Below, in pieces: positions 1 through 8,134 of a stretch of 8,134 nucleotides of DNA. A program made the position numbers and the translations under genes. This stretch comes from Deltaproteobacteria bacterium. Its GTDB lineage: Bacteria; Desulfobacterota; DSM-4660; Desulfatiglandales; Desulfatiglandaceae. The notes below the pieces were generated by a model. It did not search any database. It was not told where the DNA came from and saw nothing but the letters and a program-made list of their open reading frames with translations. The stretch is taken from contig JAFDJF010000076.1 in NCBI GenBank assembly GCA_019307645.1, positions 1-8,134 of the forward strand, in the 5' to 3' direction. Positions within the stretch are counted from its first letter, which is position 1, and each line of letters begins with the position of its first letter.

Positions 1-17
1 CCTGTCAGCTTTGCCAC
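1..17 (-). CDS. ilvB: Start of acetolactate synthase large subunit (partial, runs off window)
   Basis: Only the first codons are present: a GTG start at 15-17 followed by A-K-L-T-G before the left edge. K-L-T-G is the usual N-terminus of the large catalytic (ThDP-dependent) subunit of acetolactate synthase, which condenses two pyruvates, or pyruvate with 2-oxobutyrate, as the first common step of Val/Leu/Ile synthesis. A strong Shine-Dalgarno run (AGGGAGGGG, 24-32) lies upstream. A GTG at 21-23 is in the same frame, but GGAGG is only 2 bases from it and 8 bases from the GTG at 15-17, so the latter is preferred. The start is 38 bases after the ilvD stop, on the same strand and in a BCAA operon, where ilvB is a common next gene. 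The identification rests on six residues plus context; the reading frame is more certain than the name. Confidence 0.55.
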
Positions 18-55
18 AAGCACCCCCTCCCTTTTGAATATTTCTTTCACCGTCG

Positions 56-1726
56 TTAATCAAATACGGCACCCTCACTGGCCGAAGAAACCCCGCGCGC
101 ATATCTGGCCATATACCCCTGTTTTATCTTGGGCTCAGGGGCGCTCCAGGCTGAAAGGCGCTCTTGAATTTCCTCATCCGACAATTTGACGTTTATTTTC
201 TTGTTCGGGATGTCAATCTCTATCATATCGCCGTCTTTTATTGCCGCGATAGGCCCGCCTTCCATGGCCTCGGGGGATACGTGTCCGATGGATGCGCCCC
301 TTGTACCCCCGGAAAATCGTCCATCCGTGATGAGCGCCACCTGACCGTCAAGGCCCATTCCGGCGATGGCCGATGTGGGCGTCAGCATTTCACGCATGCC
401 AGGCCCGCCCTTGGGGCCTTCGTAGCGAATTACCAGGACCTCGCCCCCATTGATCTTTGACGTCATAATCGCATCCGTGGCCTCTTCCTCCGTGTCAAAG
501 ATTCGCGCAGGCCCCTCGTGACAAAGCATGTCTTCTGCAACCGCGGCCTGTTTAACCACACATCCGCCGGGAGCAATATTCCCAAACAGGACAGCAAGGC
601 CGCCTTCGTTTCGATATGGGGTCGTGGTTGATTTGATCACTTCACGATCACGAATCTCCACAGCCTTGAGGTTTTCTCCAACGGTTTTCCCTGTCACAGT
701 CAAACAGTCCTCGTTGATCAGACCGGCATCGGACAACTCCTTCAGCACCGCATTGATGCCACCGGCACGATTAAGATCTTCCAGATGATGCCCTCCGGCA
801 GGGCTTAAAGAACACAGCTGCGGCGTTCGCCGGCTTATCTCATTTATTCTCTCAAGTTCCAGAGAAATCCCCGCCTCCCGCGCAATGGCCCAAAGATGGA
901 GCAAGGTGTTGGTTGAACACCCAAGGGACATGTCAACTGTCAGGGCATTGGCAAAGGCCTTTTCGGTCATGATCTTCCTTGGCGTGATCTGGTCTTTGAT
1001 CAGGGACATGATCTGCATCCCAGACTTTTTGGCATGACGGAACCTTGCTGCCATAACCGCCGGGATCGTGCCGTTACCGGGCAATGCAAGACCGATGGCT
1101 TCAGTGAGGCAATTCATGGAGTTCGCCGTAAACATCCCGGCACAGGAACCGCATGTGGGGCATGCCGTATCCTCCATCTCGGTCAGTGTATCGACAGACA
1201 TCTTTCCGGAACTTACCGCTCCCACGGCCTCAAATACAGAGATAAGATCGATTTTGTGGTCTGGGTCACCGTCAGGATGTCTGCCTGCAAGCATGGGACC
1301 GCCACTCACTACGATGGCAGGGATGTCCAGCCTTGCCGCCGCCATGAGCATTCCGGGCACGATTTTGTCGCAGTTGGGCACCAGTACCAGGGCATCAAAT
1401 GCATGGGCAATGGCCATCACCTCAACAGAATCCGCGATCAATTCACGGCTCCCCAGTGAATACTTCATGCCGATGTGATTCATTGCGATGCCGTCGCATA
1501 CGCCGATGCCGCCAAAAACCACAGGCATACCGCCCGCCATTAATACCCCGGTCCTAACGGCCTCCACTATCTTGTCCAAATGGATATGCCCCGGGATAAT
1601 ATCATTGGCGGAACTGGCAATACCCACCAGCGGCCGCGTCAGTTCTTCATCCGTATATCCCATGGATTTGAAGAGGGCACGGTGAGGGGCCCGTTCTATA
1701 CCCTTTTTTACACTGTCGCTTATCAT
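56..1726 (-). CDS. ilvD: Dihydroxy-acid dehydratase
   Basis: This 556-residue cytoplasmic Fe-S enzyme of the IlvD/Edd family dehydrates 2,3-dihydroxyisovalerate (Val/Leu branch) and 2,3-dihydroxy-3-methylvalerate (Ile branch) to the 2-oxo acids. Visible signatures are PGHIHL (45-50), VCDGIAMNH (76-84), [10 protein letters not shown] (117-126, with cluster-ligand candidate C119), [19 protein letters not shown] (189-207, C192 aligning with the second conserved cluster cysteine), PGNG (216-219) and GRFSGGTRG (469-477, S472 being the expected catalytic serine). Length is normal for the family. The PGH motif has no cysteine where plant-type [2Fe-2S] enzymes carry one, so it resembles the E. coli type. 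The ATG at 1724-1726 overlaps the leuD TGA as ATGA, implying translational coupling, and AAGGGG lies 5 bases upstream. No frameshift or missing motif is seen. Confidence 0.97.
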   Translation of the reverse strand: MISDSVKKGIERAPHRALFKSMGYTDEELTRPLVGIASSANDIIPGHIHLDKIVEAVRTGVLMAGGMPVVFGGIGVCDGIAMNHIGMKYSLGSRELIADSVEVMAIAHAFDALVLVPNCDKIVPGMLMAAARLDIPAIVVSGGPMLAGRHPDGDPDHKIDLISVFEAVGAVSSGKMSVDTLTEMEDTACPTCGSCAGMFTANSMNCLTEAIGLALPGNGTIPAVMAARFRHAKKSGMQIMSLIKDQITPRKIMTEKAFANALTVDMSLGCSTNTLLHLWAIAREAGISLELERINEISRRTPQLCSLSPAGGHHLEDLNRAGGINAVLKELSDAGLINEDCLTVTGKTVGENLKAVEIRDREVIKSTTTPYRNEGGLAVLFGNIAPGGCVVKQAAVAEDMLCHEGPARIFDTEEEATDAIMTSKINGGEVLVIRYEGPKGGPGMREMLTPTSAIAGMGLDGQVALITDGRFSGGTRGASIGHVSPEAMEGGPIAAIKDGDMIEIDIPNKKINVKLSDEEIQERLSAWSAPEPKIKQGYMARYARGVSSASEGAVFD

Positions 1727-2211
1727 TTTTTCCCCTTAACATAATTAACCAGGCCTCCCGCACGGATGATTTCCTGCATAAAAGGCGGAATCGGTTTTGC
1801 ATGGAATTGCTGCCCGCTGTCAAGTCCCTTGATCTCTCCTGTCAAAAGATCTACGGCGATACGGTCATCCTCTGAAAAGGAATCCGGCACTTCCTCTGAT
1901 TCCAGGATAGGAAGGCCGATGTTGAATGCATTTCTGTAGAATATCCTGGCAAAGCTTTTGGCAATGACCACACCCACACCCGCGGCCTTTATGGCCAAGG
2001 GGGCATGCTCCCTGGAGGAACCACACCCAAAATTGATCCCTGCAACAATAATATCCCCTGATCCGACCTTCAAAGCAAACTCAGGCCGGGTGTCAATAAA
2101 ACAGCTTTTTGCCAGTTCATCTTTATCCGATACGTTCAGGAATCTGGCAGGGATAATCACATCCGTGTCAATGTGGTCACCAAATTTCCAAACCTTGCCT
2201 TCAAAATTCAT
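1723..2211 (-). CDS. leuD: 3-isopropylmalate dehydratase small subunit
   Basis: LeuD is the swivel-domain partner of LeuC. The heterodimer isomerises 2-isopropylmalate to 3-isopropylmalate (leucine) and, next to CimA, very likely citramalate to 3-methylmalate (isoleucine). From the start chosen here it has 162 residues, the size of the short archaeal/bacterial LeuD class. It shows [13 protein letters not shown] (5-17), IPARFL (20-25), the substrate-site motif [10 protein letters not shown] (62-71) and [18 protein letters not shown] (86-103). The start is ambiguous. The frame opens at a TTG (2242-2244) overlapping the leuC stop, with GGAGG 4 bases upstream; ATGs follow at 2218-2220 and 2209-2211. 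I chose the last because family members usually begin three residues before GKVW and AGAGGAG (2223-2229) serves it better than the ATG at 2220. The function is secure; the N-terminus is not. Confidence 0.93.
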   Translation of the reverse strand: MNFEGKVWKFGDHIDTDVIIPARFLNVSDKDELAKSCFIDTRPEFALKVGSGDIIVAGINFGCGSSREHAPLAIKAAGVGVVIAKSFARIFYRNAFNIGLPILESEEVPDSFSEDDRIAVDLLTGEIKGLDSGQQFHAKPIPPFMQEIIRAGGLVNYVKGKK

Positions 2212-2222
2212 GGGCTTCATCT

Positions 2223-2229
2223 CTCCTCT
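2223..2229 (-). promoter_or_regulatory. Candidate leuD ribosome binding site
   Basis: AGAGGAG on the minus strand sits 2 bases before the ATG at 2218-2220 and 11 bases before the ATG at 2209-2211. A second purine run, GGAGGAG (2247-2253), lies inside the end of leuC and would suit the TTG at 2242-2244. The site helps decide the leuD start but does not settle it. Confidence 0.4.
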
Positions 2230-2240
2230 AAACCGTTCAA

Positions 2241-3506
<1,266 letters not shown>

Positions 3507-3519
3507 GGGTCGTTATCCT

Positions 3520-5052
3520 TTAATCCAATATCAGGGACGGATTCTTCTTCAGGTATTCAAGACGATTTAAACCATTTATGAATGCCTTTGCGCTCGCCGT
3601 AATGATGTCGGGATCAGTGCCCTTGCCCAGTGCCACAAGGCCGTCTTCAACTAGCCGAACGGTCACTTCACCCTGGGCGTCCATTCCGCCCGTGATTGCA
3701 CTGACCGTGAAGCGCAGAAGTTTTGATTTGGAGCCGGTCATCCTGGCGATGGTGTTAAAGGTCGCGTCAATGGGACCGATACCAAATCCCGCCTTCTGTG
3801 ATTCTTTGCCCTTGATTTTCAACTTGACTGTTGCGGTTGGCACGGTAACCGTGCCGCTTACCACATTAAGGTATTTGAGCTCATAAACATCCGGTACACG
3901 GAGGATTTCTTCGGCCGCCAGGGCTTCTATATCCTCGTCGACGAGTTCCTTCCGCTTATCCGCCAGTGCCTTGAATTTCTCAAACAGGCGGTTCAGTTCC
4001 TCTTGAGTCACGTCATAGCCCAGTTCCGACAATTTTTCTCTAAAGGCATGGCGTCCGGAGTGTTTTCCCATCACCAGACGGTTTGTGTCAAGGCCAACCG
4101 TCTTCGGTTCCATAATCTCGTAGGTCATCCTGTTTTTCAGGACCCCGTCCTGATGTATACCCGCTTCATGGGCAAAGGCATTGGCACCCACGATGGCCTT
4201 GTTGGGCTGCACAACAATCCCGGTAGTCATGCTCACCAGTCGACTGGTTGGATAGATCTCCTCGGTTTTCACACGGGTGGTCAAATCCAGAAGATCCTTC
4301 CGGGTGTAAAGGCTCATCACCACCTCCTCGAGCGAGGTATTCCCTGCCCTCTCCCCAATACCGTTGATCGTTACCTCGACCTGTCGCGCACCTGCCTTGA
4401 TCCCGGCCAGGGTATTGGCTGTGGCAAGGCCCAGGTCATTGTGGCAGTGAGTACTTATTATGGCCTTTTCAATGCCGGGCGTATTTTCCAGAAGATATGC
4501 AACCAACTGGGCGAATTCATCAGGAAGGGCATATCCCACGGTATCCGGCACGTTCACAGTAGTAGCGCCTGCCTTTATGGTTGCACCATATACCTGGCAG
4601 AGAAAGTCCCAATCGCTTCTTGATGCGTCCTCTGCAGAAAACTCCACATTGTCCGTAAACGACTTTGCATATTTGACAGCTTCAACTGCCGTCTCTATCA
4701 CCTGTTCACGGGTCATTCTTAATTTGTGTTTCAAATGGATATCCGACGTGGCAATGAAAGTATGAATCCTTGGGTGTGCGGCATCTTTTACCGCCCCCCA
4801 TGCACGATCGATATCCCCTTTTGCGGTCCTGCACAGGCCGGCCACCTGGGTTTCCCGTATGGTTTCGGAAATCAGCTTCACGGCTTCAAAGTCACCCTTA
4901 GATGCGGCAGGGAAACCGGCCTCCATGACATCCACGCCCAACTTTTCCAATTGTTTGGCCAGCCGCAGTTTCTCGGCAGTGTTCATGCTGGCACCCGGTG
5001 ACTGTTCACCGTCTCTCAGTGTTGTATCAAATATGATTACTGGGTCTGACAT
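3520..5052 (-). CDS. leuA: 2-isopropylmalate synthase
   Basis: LeuA condenses acetyl-CoA with 2-oxoisovalerate, the committed step of leucine synthesis. At 510 residues it matches the bacterial LeuA type. The N-terminal TIM barrel carries DTTLRDGEQ (9-17, with R13 and metal ligand D14), [10 protein letters not shown] (201-210, metal ligands H202 and H204), NGIGERAGN (230-238) and [12 protein letters not shown] (292-303, H300 a likely catalytic histidine). A linker region (about 305-390) leads to the C-terminal LeuA regulatory domain (about 391-505, with GFGIGPIDA at 422-430), where leucine normally binds for feedback inhibition. The ATG at 5050-5052 has GGAGG 6 bases upstream, placed in the 12-base gap after the cimA stop. 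It is a paralogue of the adjacent cimA product; the EQSPGASMN version of the motif and the linker/regulatory segment distinguish it as LeuA. Confidence 0.96.
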   Translation of the reverse strand: MSDPVIIFDTTLRDGEQSPGASMNTAEKLRLAKQLEKLGVDVMEAGFPAASKGDFEAVKLISETIRETQVAGLCRTAKGDIDRAWGAVKDAAHPRIHTFIATSDIHLKHKLRMTREQVIETAVEAVKYAKSFTDNVEFSAEDASRSDWDFLCQVYGATIKAGATTVNVPDTVGYALPDEFAQLVAYLLENTPGIEKAIISTHCHNDLGLATANTLAGIKAGARQVEVTINGIGERAGNTSLEEVVMSLYTRKDLLDLTTRVKTEEIYPTSRLVSMTTGIVVQPNKAIVGANAFAHEAGIHQDGVLKNRMTYEIMEPKTVGLDTNRLVMGKHSGRHAFREKLSELGYDVTQEELNRLFEKFKALADKRKELVDEDIEALAAEEILRVPDVYELKYLNVVSGTVTVPTATVKLKIKGKESQKAGFGIGPIDATFNTIARMTGSKSKLLRFTVSAITGGMDAQGEVTVRLVEDGLVALGKGTDPDIITASAKAFINGLNRLEYLKKNPSLILD

Positions 5053-5064
5053 GAAGAACCTCCG

Positions 5065-6636
5065 CTATGACTCCACTTCCTTTGAAAGTTTGTACTGAAC
5101 GCTGTCGGCAAGCGCCTGCCAGCTTGCTTCAATGATATCTGTTGAAACACCGATGGTGGTCCAGATCTCACGGGCATCCCGGGTTTCTATCTGAACCCGT
5201 ACCTTGGCTGCGGTTGCCTCACTTCCGTCAATGACGCGAACCTTAAAATCTACCAAGCCTATCTCATTAATATGTGGAAAGAATTTAGTCAAAGCCTTTC
5301 TCAGGGCATTATCCAGGGCATTGACCGGGCCATCCCCTTCAGCGGCGGTAATCTCTTCATCGTTTCCCACGGCAATCTTGATGGTCGCCTGTGAGGAGGT
5401 CTCTCCGTCCTTGTTCTTTTCAATGGTTACCCGAAAAGACTCAAGAACAAAGGGCTCTTTAAACTGGCCCGTTGCCTTCTTGATCAAAAGCTCCAGCGAC
5501 CCCTCGGCCGCCTCAAATTGATACCCATGATCCTCTAATTCTTTAATTTTATTGACTATCTTCTGGCTGTCAAAACCCTTTCCTCCCAACCTGATACCCA
5601 TTTCACGGGACTTGTATTCTATATTACTCTTGCCGGAAAGATCTGAAACCAGCACCCTGCGTCTGTTCCCCACCAGCATCGGATCCAGATGTTCGTAGGC
5701 GGCAGGATTTTTTTCAATGGCGCTTACGTGTACGCCACCTTTGTGCGCAAAGGCGCTTTTTCCCACAAAAGGCCTCTGATTCAAAGGCGGCACATTGGCC
5801 ACCTCGCTCACAAAACGGGAAAGCTCCGTCAAGTGGGGCAGCCAGTCCTCAGGAATGCATTGATGGCCTAGTTTAAGCTGCAGGTTTCCAATAACGGAGA
5901 TCAAATCCACATTCCCGCACCGTTCTCCATAACCGTTAATCGTACCATGAACCATGGTTGCGCCGGCATTGACTGCAACCAGAGAGTTCGCAAGCGCAAG
6001 ACCGCAATCATTGTGTGCATGGATCGCAACAGGGATACTTGTGTGCGGAATTACTTCCCTCACAATTCTTGAGATCTCATCCGGCATGGAGCCGCCATTT
6101 GTATCGCATAACACCACGATGTCCGCGCCCCCGTTCATGGCCGCCCTGATTGTTTTTAAGGCATACTCCGAATTGTGTTTGTATCCATCAAAAAAATGCT
6201 CTGCATCGAATATCACTTCACGCCCATTTTTCTTTAAATAGGCAACGCTGTCTTCAATCATTGCCACATTTTCATCTAAAGATACCTCCAGGATCTGTGA
6301 CGCGTGAAGGTCCCAACTCTTGCCGAATACCGCCACTGTCTCAACCCCGGTCTCCAGGAGCGCCTTGAGGTTCTTGTCTTTTTCAGGACGCATCATTGAC
6401 CGTCGGGTGCTGCCAAAGGCCGTTATCCGTGCTGAGTTGAAAGTGCTTTTCCGTGCAAGCTCAAAAAAACGCGCATCTTTCGGGTTTGAACCGGGCCATC
6501 CCCCCTCGATGTACGGGATGCCGTATTCATCAAGCTTCTTGGCGATCCGCAGCTTGTCTTCGGCTGAAAGATTGACCTGCTCACCCTGGGTCCCATCACG
6601 CAAGGTAGTATCATAGATAGTGATTTCTCTGGACAT
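5065..6636 (-). CDS. cimA: Citramalate synthase
   Basis: This 523-residue enzyme of the LeuA/CimA/homocitrate synthase superfamily is predicted to condense pyruvate and acetyl-CoA to (R)-citramalate, which leads to 2-oxobutyrate and isoleucine without threonine deaminase. The barrel shows DTTLRDGTQ (9-17), YIEGGWPGSNPKD (42-54, typical of the citramalate synthase type known from Geobacter), HAHNDCGLALANS (206-218), NGYGERCGN (234-242) and SAFAHKGGVH (294-303). A C-terminal LeuA-type regulatory domain spans about 395-515 and is probably the isoleucine feedback site. The ATG at 6634-6636 has GGAG 7 bases upstream. It is the first enzyme gene after the leader and hairpin, with 44 bases between T tract and start, so its expression should be set first by that attenuator. 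Substrate assignment rests on family signature and context; a 2-isopropylmalate synthase paralogue is the alternative. Confidence 0.92.
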   Translation of the reverse strand: MSREITIYDTTLRDGTQGEQVNLSAEDKLRIAKKLDEYGIPYIEGGWPGSNPKDARFFELARKSTFNSARITAFGSTRRSMMRPEKDKNLKALLETGVETVAVFGKSWDLHASQILEVSLDENVAMIEDSVAYLKKNGREVIFDAEHFFDGYKHNSEYALKTIRAAMNGGADIVVLCDTNGGSMPDEISRIVREVIPHTSIPVAIHAHNDCGLALANSLVAVNAGATMVHGTINGYGERCGNVDLISVIGNLQLKLGHQCIPEDWLPHLTELSRFVSEVANVPPLNQRPFVGKSAFAHKGGVHVSAIEKNPAAYEHLDPMLVGNRRRVLVSDLSGKSNIEYKSREMGIRLGGKGFDSQKIVNKIKELEDHGYQFEAAEGSLELLIKKATGQFKEPFVLESFRVTIEKNKDGETSSQATIKIAVGNDEEITAAEGDGPVNALDNALRKALTKFFPHINEIGLVDFKVRVIDGSEATAAKVRVQIETRDAREIWTTIGVSTDIIEASWQALADSVQYKLSKEVES

Positions 6637-6680
6637 GACCTTTCTCCAAGTCCCTTAGGGTTCACGTAAAAATTTAGATC

Positions 6681-6722
6681 AAAAAAAAATCCGTTATCAG
6701 GCTGCAGGCCTGATAACGGATT
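6681..6722 (-). terminator. Intrinsic terminator in the operon leader (attenuator 3:4 hairpin)
   Basis: Read on the minus strand, a 15-bp perfectly complementary stem (6722-6708 pairing with 6702-6688) closes a 5-base loop and runs directly into a T tract (6689-6681). On the plus strand the stem is not followed by a T run, so it acts only toward cimA. It sits 44 bases before the cimA ATG and downstream of a promoter and a short ORF on the same strand, so it ends no full gene. A terminator in that position only makes sense as a conditional one. Confidence 0.93.
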
Positions 6723-6834
6723 CTTGAGAATCTGGGTGAAGTCATCTCGCCATTATCAGGCCCGGTCGTCTGGCTTTGACCACCAAAACGACAAGCAACA
6801 AGGATAGGAGTACCCCTGTTGCATTGATAATGAC
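6705..6834 (-). promoter_or_regulatory. Ribosome-mediated transcription attenuator (alternative 1:2 and 2:3 pairings)
   Basis: Besides the terminator (3:4), two competing helices are visible on the minus-strand RNA. Segment 1 (6834-6825) pairs with segment 2 (6758-6749) over 10 bp with one G.U. Segment 2 (6764-6750) pairs with segment 3 (6719-6705) over 15 bp with two G.U pairs, using most of the left arm of the terminator stem. Segment 1 covers the GTC ATT ATC codons of the leader ORF. Segment 2 covers its last codons and ends 5 bases before the stop. A ribosome stalled on the early Val/Ile codons or in the Leu/Val run would leave 2 free to pair with 3 (read-through); one reaching the stop would cover 2 and allow 3:4 (termination). 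The pairings are seen directly; the mechanism is inferred from the trp/leu/ilv attenuators. Confidence 0.88.
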
Positions 6835-6861
6835 TACTACGTTGTTAAAAATCTGGTCCAT
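6742..6861 (-). CDS. BCAA leader peptide (39 codons)
   Basis: This short ORF runs from an ATG at 6859-6861 to a TGA at 6742-6744. It begins MDQIFNN, continues VVVIINATG, then VLLSLLLVVLVV, and ends KARRPGLIMAR. Nineteen of 39 residues are branched-chain (8 Val, 7 Leu, 4 Ile); between residues 8 and 28 it is 16 of 21. Codons for all three amino acids occur in runs, matching an operon serving all three. An in-frame TAA lies immediately before the ATG, so the ORF cannot be longer. Its Shine-Dalgarno is weak (GGA, 4 bases upstream). It lies about 35 bases after the predicted transcription start and 20 bases before the terminator stem. The probable role is regulatory translation rather than a working protein. 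However, residues 8-28 followed by KARR would also suit a single membrane helix, so a microprotein role is not excluded. Confidence 0.88.
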   Translation of the reverse strand: MDQIFNNVVVIINATGVLLSLLLVVLVVKARRPGLIMAR

Positions 6862-6902
6862 TTAATCCGTTAATCTTACAAAAATTGAGGTTGAACTTTA
6901 AT

Positions 6903-6945
6903 ATGTTAATGACATAAATGTTAAGTGTCAATATTTTTTTAATTA
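6903..6945 (-). promoter_or_regulatory. Sigma70-type promoter of the BCAA operon
   Basis: On the minus strand there is a perfect -35 box TTGACA (6931-6926), a 17-base spacer and a -10 box TAACAT (6908-6903, 4 of 6 consensus). An A/T-rich stretch with a seven-A run immediately upstream of -35 (about 6932-6945) resembles an UP element. Transcription would start near 6896, giving about 35 bases before the leader ORF. Position, spacing and the downstream attenuator support it; no start site has been measured. Confidence 0.8.
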
Positions 6946-7069
6946 TCTCTCATATTTGACAATGGCGATGGTTTTGGGTAGGGGAAAAGGCAGATCCAAA
7001 GCATGAGGGGGCATCGATTGGTCTCGCAAAAAACCACCCGAACTACAGGTTCAAAATCCGGGGCATATC

Positions 7070-8050
7070 ATGACGCTTAGCCAATTTTGCCGCATTAAAT
7101 GGGAACATGCCAGAGACTTGAAAAAAAAGGGCCGGTTTCAGGAGGCAGAAAACGAGCTAAAGGAAGCCCTTGATGAAGCCCCGGACAATTTTCTGCTGAA
7201 ATCAAGCCTGGCGGAACTGTATCTGAGGCAGGACAGGACTACGGAAGCCAGAATCCTGGCCGATTCAATTCTTTCATCAGATGCGCAACACCCCCAGGCC
7301 CAGTATATCCTGGGAGAAATTTACTTTAAACAGGAAAAATTCGAAGAAGCCCTCCAATGTTTCCGCCGGGCTTCCATGAATGACTCACGGCAATACATTC
7401 AGTTGAGGATAGCCAGGGCCCTAAGGGAAATGCGCCGTTCTAAGGAGGCGCTGGAGATTTTGGATTCCTCCCTTTTAAACGACAAAGAGAACGTCCATTT
7501 TCTGAGAGAAAAAGCCCTGATATTGAACCGGTTGAAGCGGTGGGATGAGGCCCTCGAACTGTATGAAAAAATCCGCGAACTCGACCCTGAAGACAGCTTT
7601 GCCCGGAGGCAAGTTTTCAGATTAAAAGGGATGAACCGCCCCGATGAAGTAGTGATCCGGGAGCTGAAAAAGGTAGTAGATCTTCCCGCCACTAGGGATG
7701 ACGCACACCTGCACGGTCTTTTAGGCCAAAAGCTCAGGGAATCGGGAAAATTAAAAGAAGCTGCAGCCGAGTACCGGGCTGCGCAACGTCTGGCCCCTGA
7801 TGATATGTTTTTCTTGAAGCAGGAAGGCTTTTGCCATTACAAACTCGGTGACTACCAGGAAGCAGCCAGAATTCTGGGGCAGGCATTCAGAAAAGACCCC
7901 AATGATTATATCGTCAGATCCACACTCCAGAAGACCTTTGAGTACCGACAAAACATGGGGGGCTTTATTTCTCTTCTTGAGGAAATCATAAACGACCAGC
8001 CCCACAATATGAAGCTGGTGGGCATACTGAAGAAGTTGAAGAAACAGTAA
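7070..8050 (+). CDS. TPR-repeat protein of unknown function
   Basis: This 326-residue protein is built almost entirely of tetratricopeptide-like helix pairs. Recognisable units lie at about 7-40 (A-x-x-L-K-K-K-G-R-F-Q-E-A), 41-75, 76-106 (ILGEIYFKQEKFEEAL), 107-139, 140-175 (LKRWDEALELYEKIRELDP), 213-245 (GQKLRESGKLKEAAAEYR) and 246-279 (GFCHYKLGDYQEAARIL); the stretch 176-212 is degenerate. There is no signal peptide, membrane segment or catalytic domain, so it is probably a cytoplasmic scaffold or adaptor. The C-terminus is lysine-rich (ILKKLKKQ). The ATG at 7070 is the only start: an in-frame TGA at 7004-7006 precedes it and no ATG, GTG or TTG lies between. The Shine-Dalgarno is poor (GGGG 6 bases upstream). 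It is divergent from the BCAA operon, with no sign of a shared function. No terminator is visible in 8051-8134. Confidence 0.85.
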   Translation: MTLSQFCRIKWEHARDLKKKGRFQEAENELKEALDEAPDNFLLKSSLAELYLRQDRTTEARILADSILSSDAQHPQAQYILGEIYFKQEKFEEALQCFRRASMNDSRQYIQLRIARALREMRRSKEALEILDSSLLNDKENVHFLREKALILNRLKRWDEALELYEKIRELDPEDSFARRQVFRLKGMNRPDEVVIRELKKVVDLPATRDDAHLHGLLGQKLRESGKLKEAAAEYRAAQRLAPDDMFFLKQEGFCHYKLGDYQEAARILGQAFRKDPNDYIVRSTLQKTFEYRQNMGGFISLLEEIINDQPHNMKLVGILKKLKKQ

Positions 8051-8134
8051 ACCCTAACGTTGCATAAAATTTGAGTTCAAAACGCTCTAGATTAGGCCAG
8101 TAGATGAAAAATATTCCAACAAATTCGCCTGGCA

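Noticed and set aside
358..371. Cys-Cys pair next to the LeuC cluster motif (residues 361-362) as a sign of altered function
   Set aside because: The three ligand cysteines are intact (C302, C362, C365) and the extra Cys replaces a position that varies in the family. The coordinates given are residue numbers of the LeuC protein, not bases.
1034..1478. Open frames of 136-141 codons antisense to ilvD
   Set aside because: They lie wholly inside a well-supported ilvD, resemble no protein family I know, and are expected as antisense shadows of a G+C-moderate gene.
6637..6900. T-box riboswitch as the control element upstream of cimA
   Set aside because: T-boxes regulate some deltaproteobacterial leuA genes, but I see no AGGGTGGNACCGCG-like T-box sequence before the terminator. 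The leader ORF and the four-segment pairing explain the region better.
6956..6984. Plus-strand promoter for the TPR gene: TTGACA at 6956-6961
   Set aside because: The -35 is perfect, but at 17 bases the -10 position reads TAGGGG, matching only the first two bases. A weaker pair (TTGAAC 6891-6896, CATAAA 6913-6918) is no more convincing.
6962..7006. 14-codon plus-strand ORF (ATG 6962, TGA 7004)
   Set aside because: It has no Shine-Dalgarno, no codon bias and no associated hairpin; it is the length expected by chance.
7047..7060. GGTTCAAAATCC resembling a tRNA T arm, possibly a tRNA remnant or attachment site
   Set aside because: It carries one extra base compared with a T loop, and no acceptor, D or anticodon arms can be found upstream.
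7003..7080. 25-codon plus-strand ORF overlapping the start of the TPR gene
   Set aside because: It could couple translation to the TPR gene, but there is no ribosome binding site at a usable distance and no recognisable sequence.
8104..8134. ATG at 8104 opening a frame to the right edge (MKNIPTNSPG)
   Set aside because: It could start the next plus-strand gene, but it has only ten codons, no clear ribosome binding site and no recognisable motif.
8051..8134. Terminator after the TPR gene
   Set aside because: The only inverted repeat seen (TTTGA..TCAAA, about 8080) has a 5-bp stem, a 2-base loop and no T tract.

Overview
The window is a branched-chain amino acid (BCAA) biosynthesis operon on the minus strand, with a divergent TPR-protein gene on the plus strand. 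Protein character and gene order (cimA-leuA-leuC-leuD-ilvD-ilvB) suggest an anaerobic Desulfobacterota (deltaproteobacterial) chromosome. That placement is inferred from family resemblance, not from a search. Nothing indicates a phage, plasmid, transposon or CRISPR array.

Layout, in the direction of operon transcription (right to left): a sigma70-like promoter (6903-6931), a 39-codon leader ORF very rich in Val, Leu and Ile (6742-6861), a 15-bp perfect hairpin followed by a T tract (6681-6722), then cimA (5065-6636), leuA (3520-5052), leuC (2241-3506), leuD (1723-2211), ilvD (56-1726) and the first codons of what looks like ilvB (1-17), cut by the window edge. Genes are 12-38 bases apart or overlap (ATGA at leuD/ilvD), so they probably form one transcript.

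The enzymes form one network. CimA makes citramalate from pyruvate and acetyl-CoA, opening a threonine-independent route to isoleucine. LeuA makes 2-isopropylmalate for leucine. LeuCD can isomerise both products. IlvD and acetolactate synthase (IlvB) act in both the valine/leucine and isoleucine branches. leuB, ilvC, ilvN and ilvE are not in the window.

The most interesting part is the leader between the promoter and cimA. Four RNA segments can be traced by eye: 1:2 pairs over 10 bp, 2:3 over 15 bp (two G.U pairs) and 3:4 over 15 bp (the terminator). Segment 1 lies on a Val-Val-Val-Ile-Ile codon run and segment 2 ends just before the leader stop codon. This is the full layout of ribosome-mediated attenuation, here sensing all three amino acids ahead of an operon headed by citramalate synthase.

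To the right, 7070-8050 (+) encodes a soluble 326-residue TPR-repeat protein of unknown role. The 108 bases between the promoter's upstream A/T tract and that gene (about 6962-7069) hold no feature I can support, and neither do 8051-8134.
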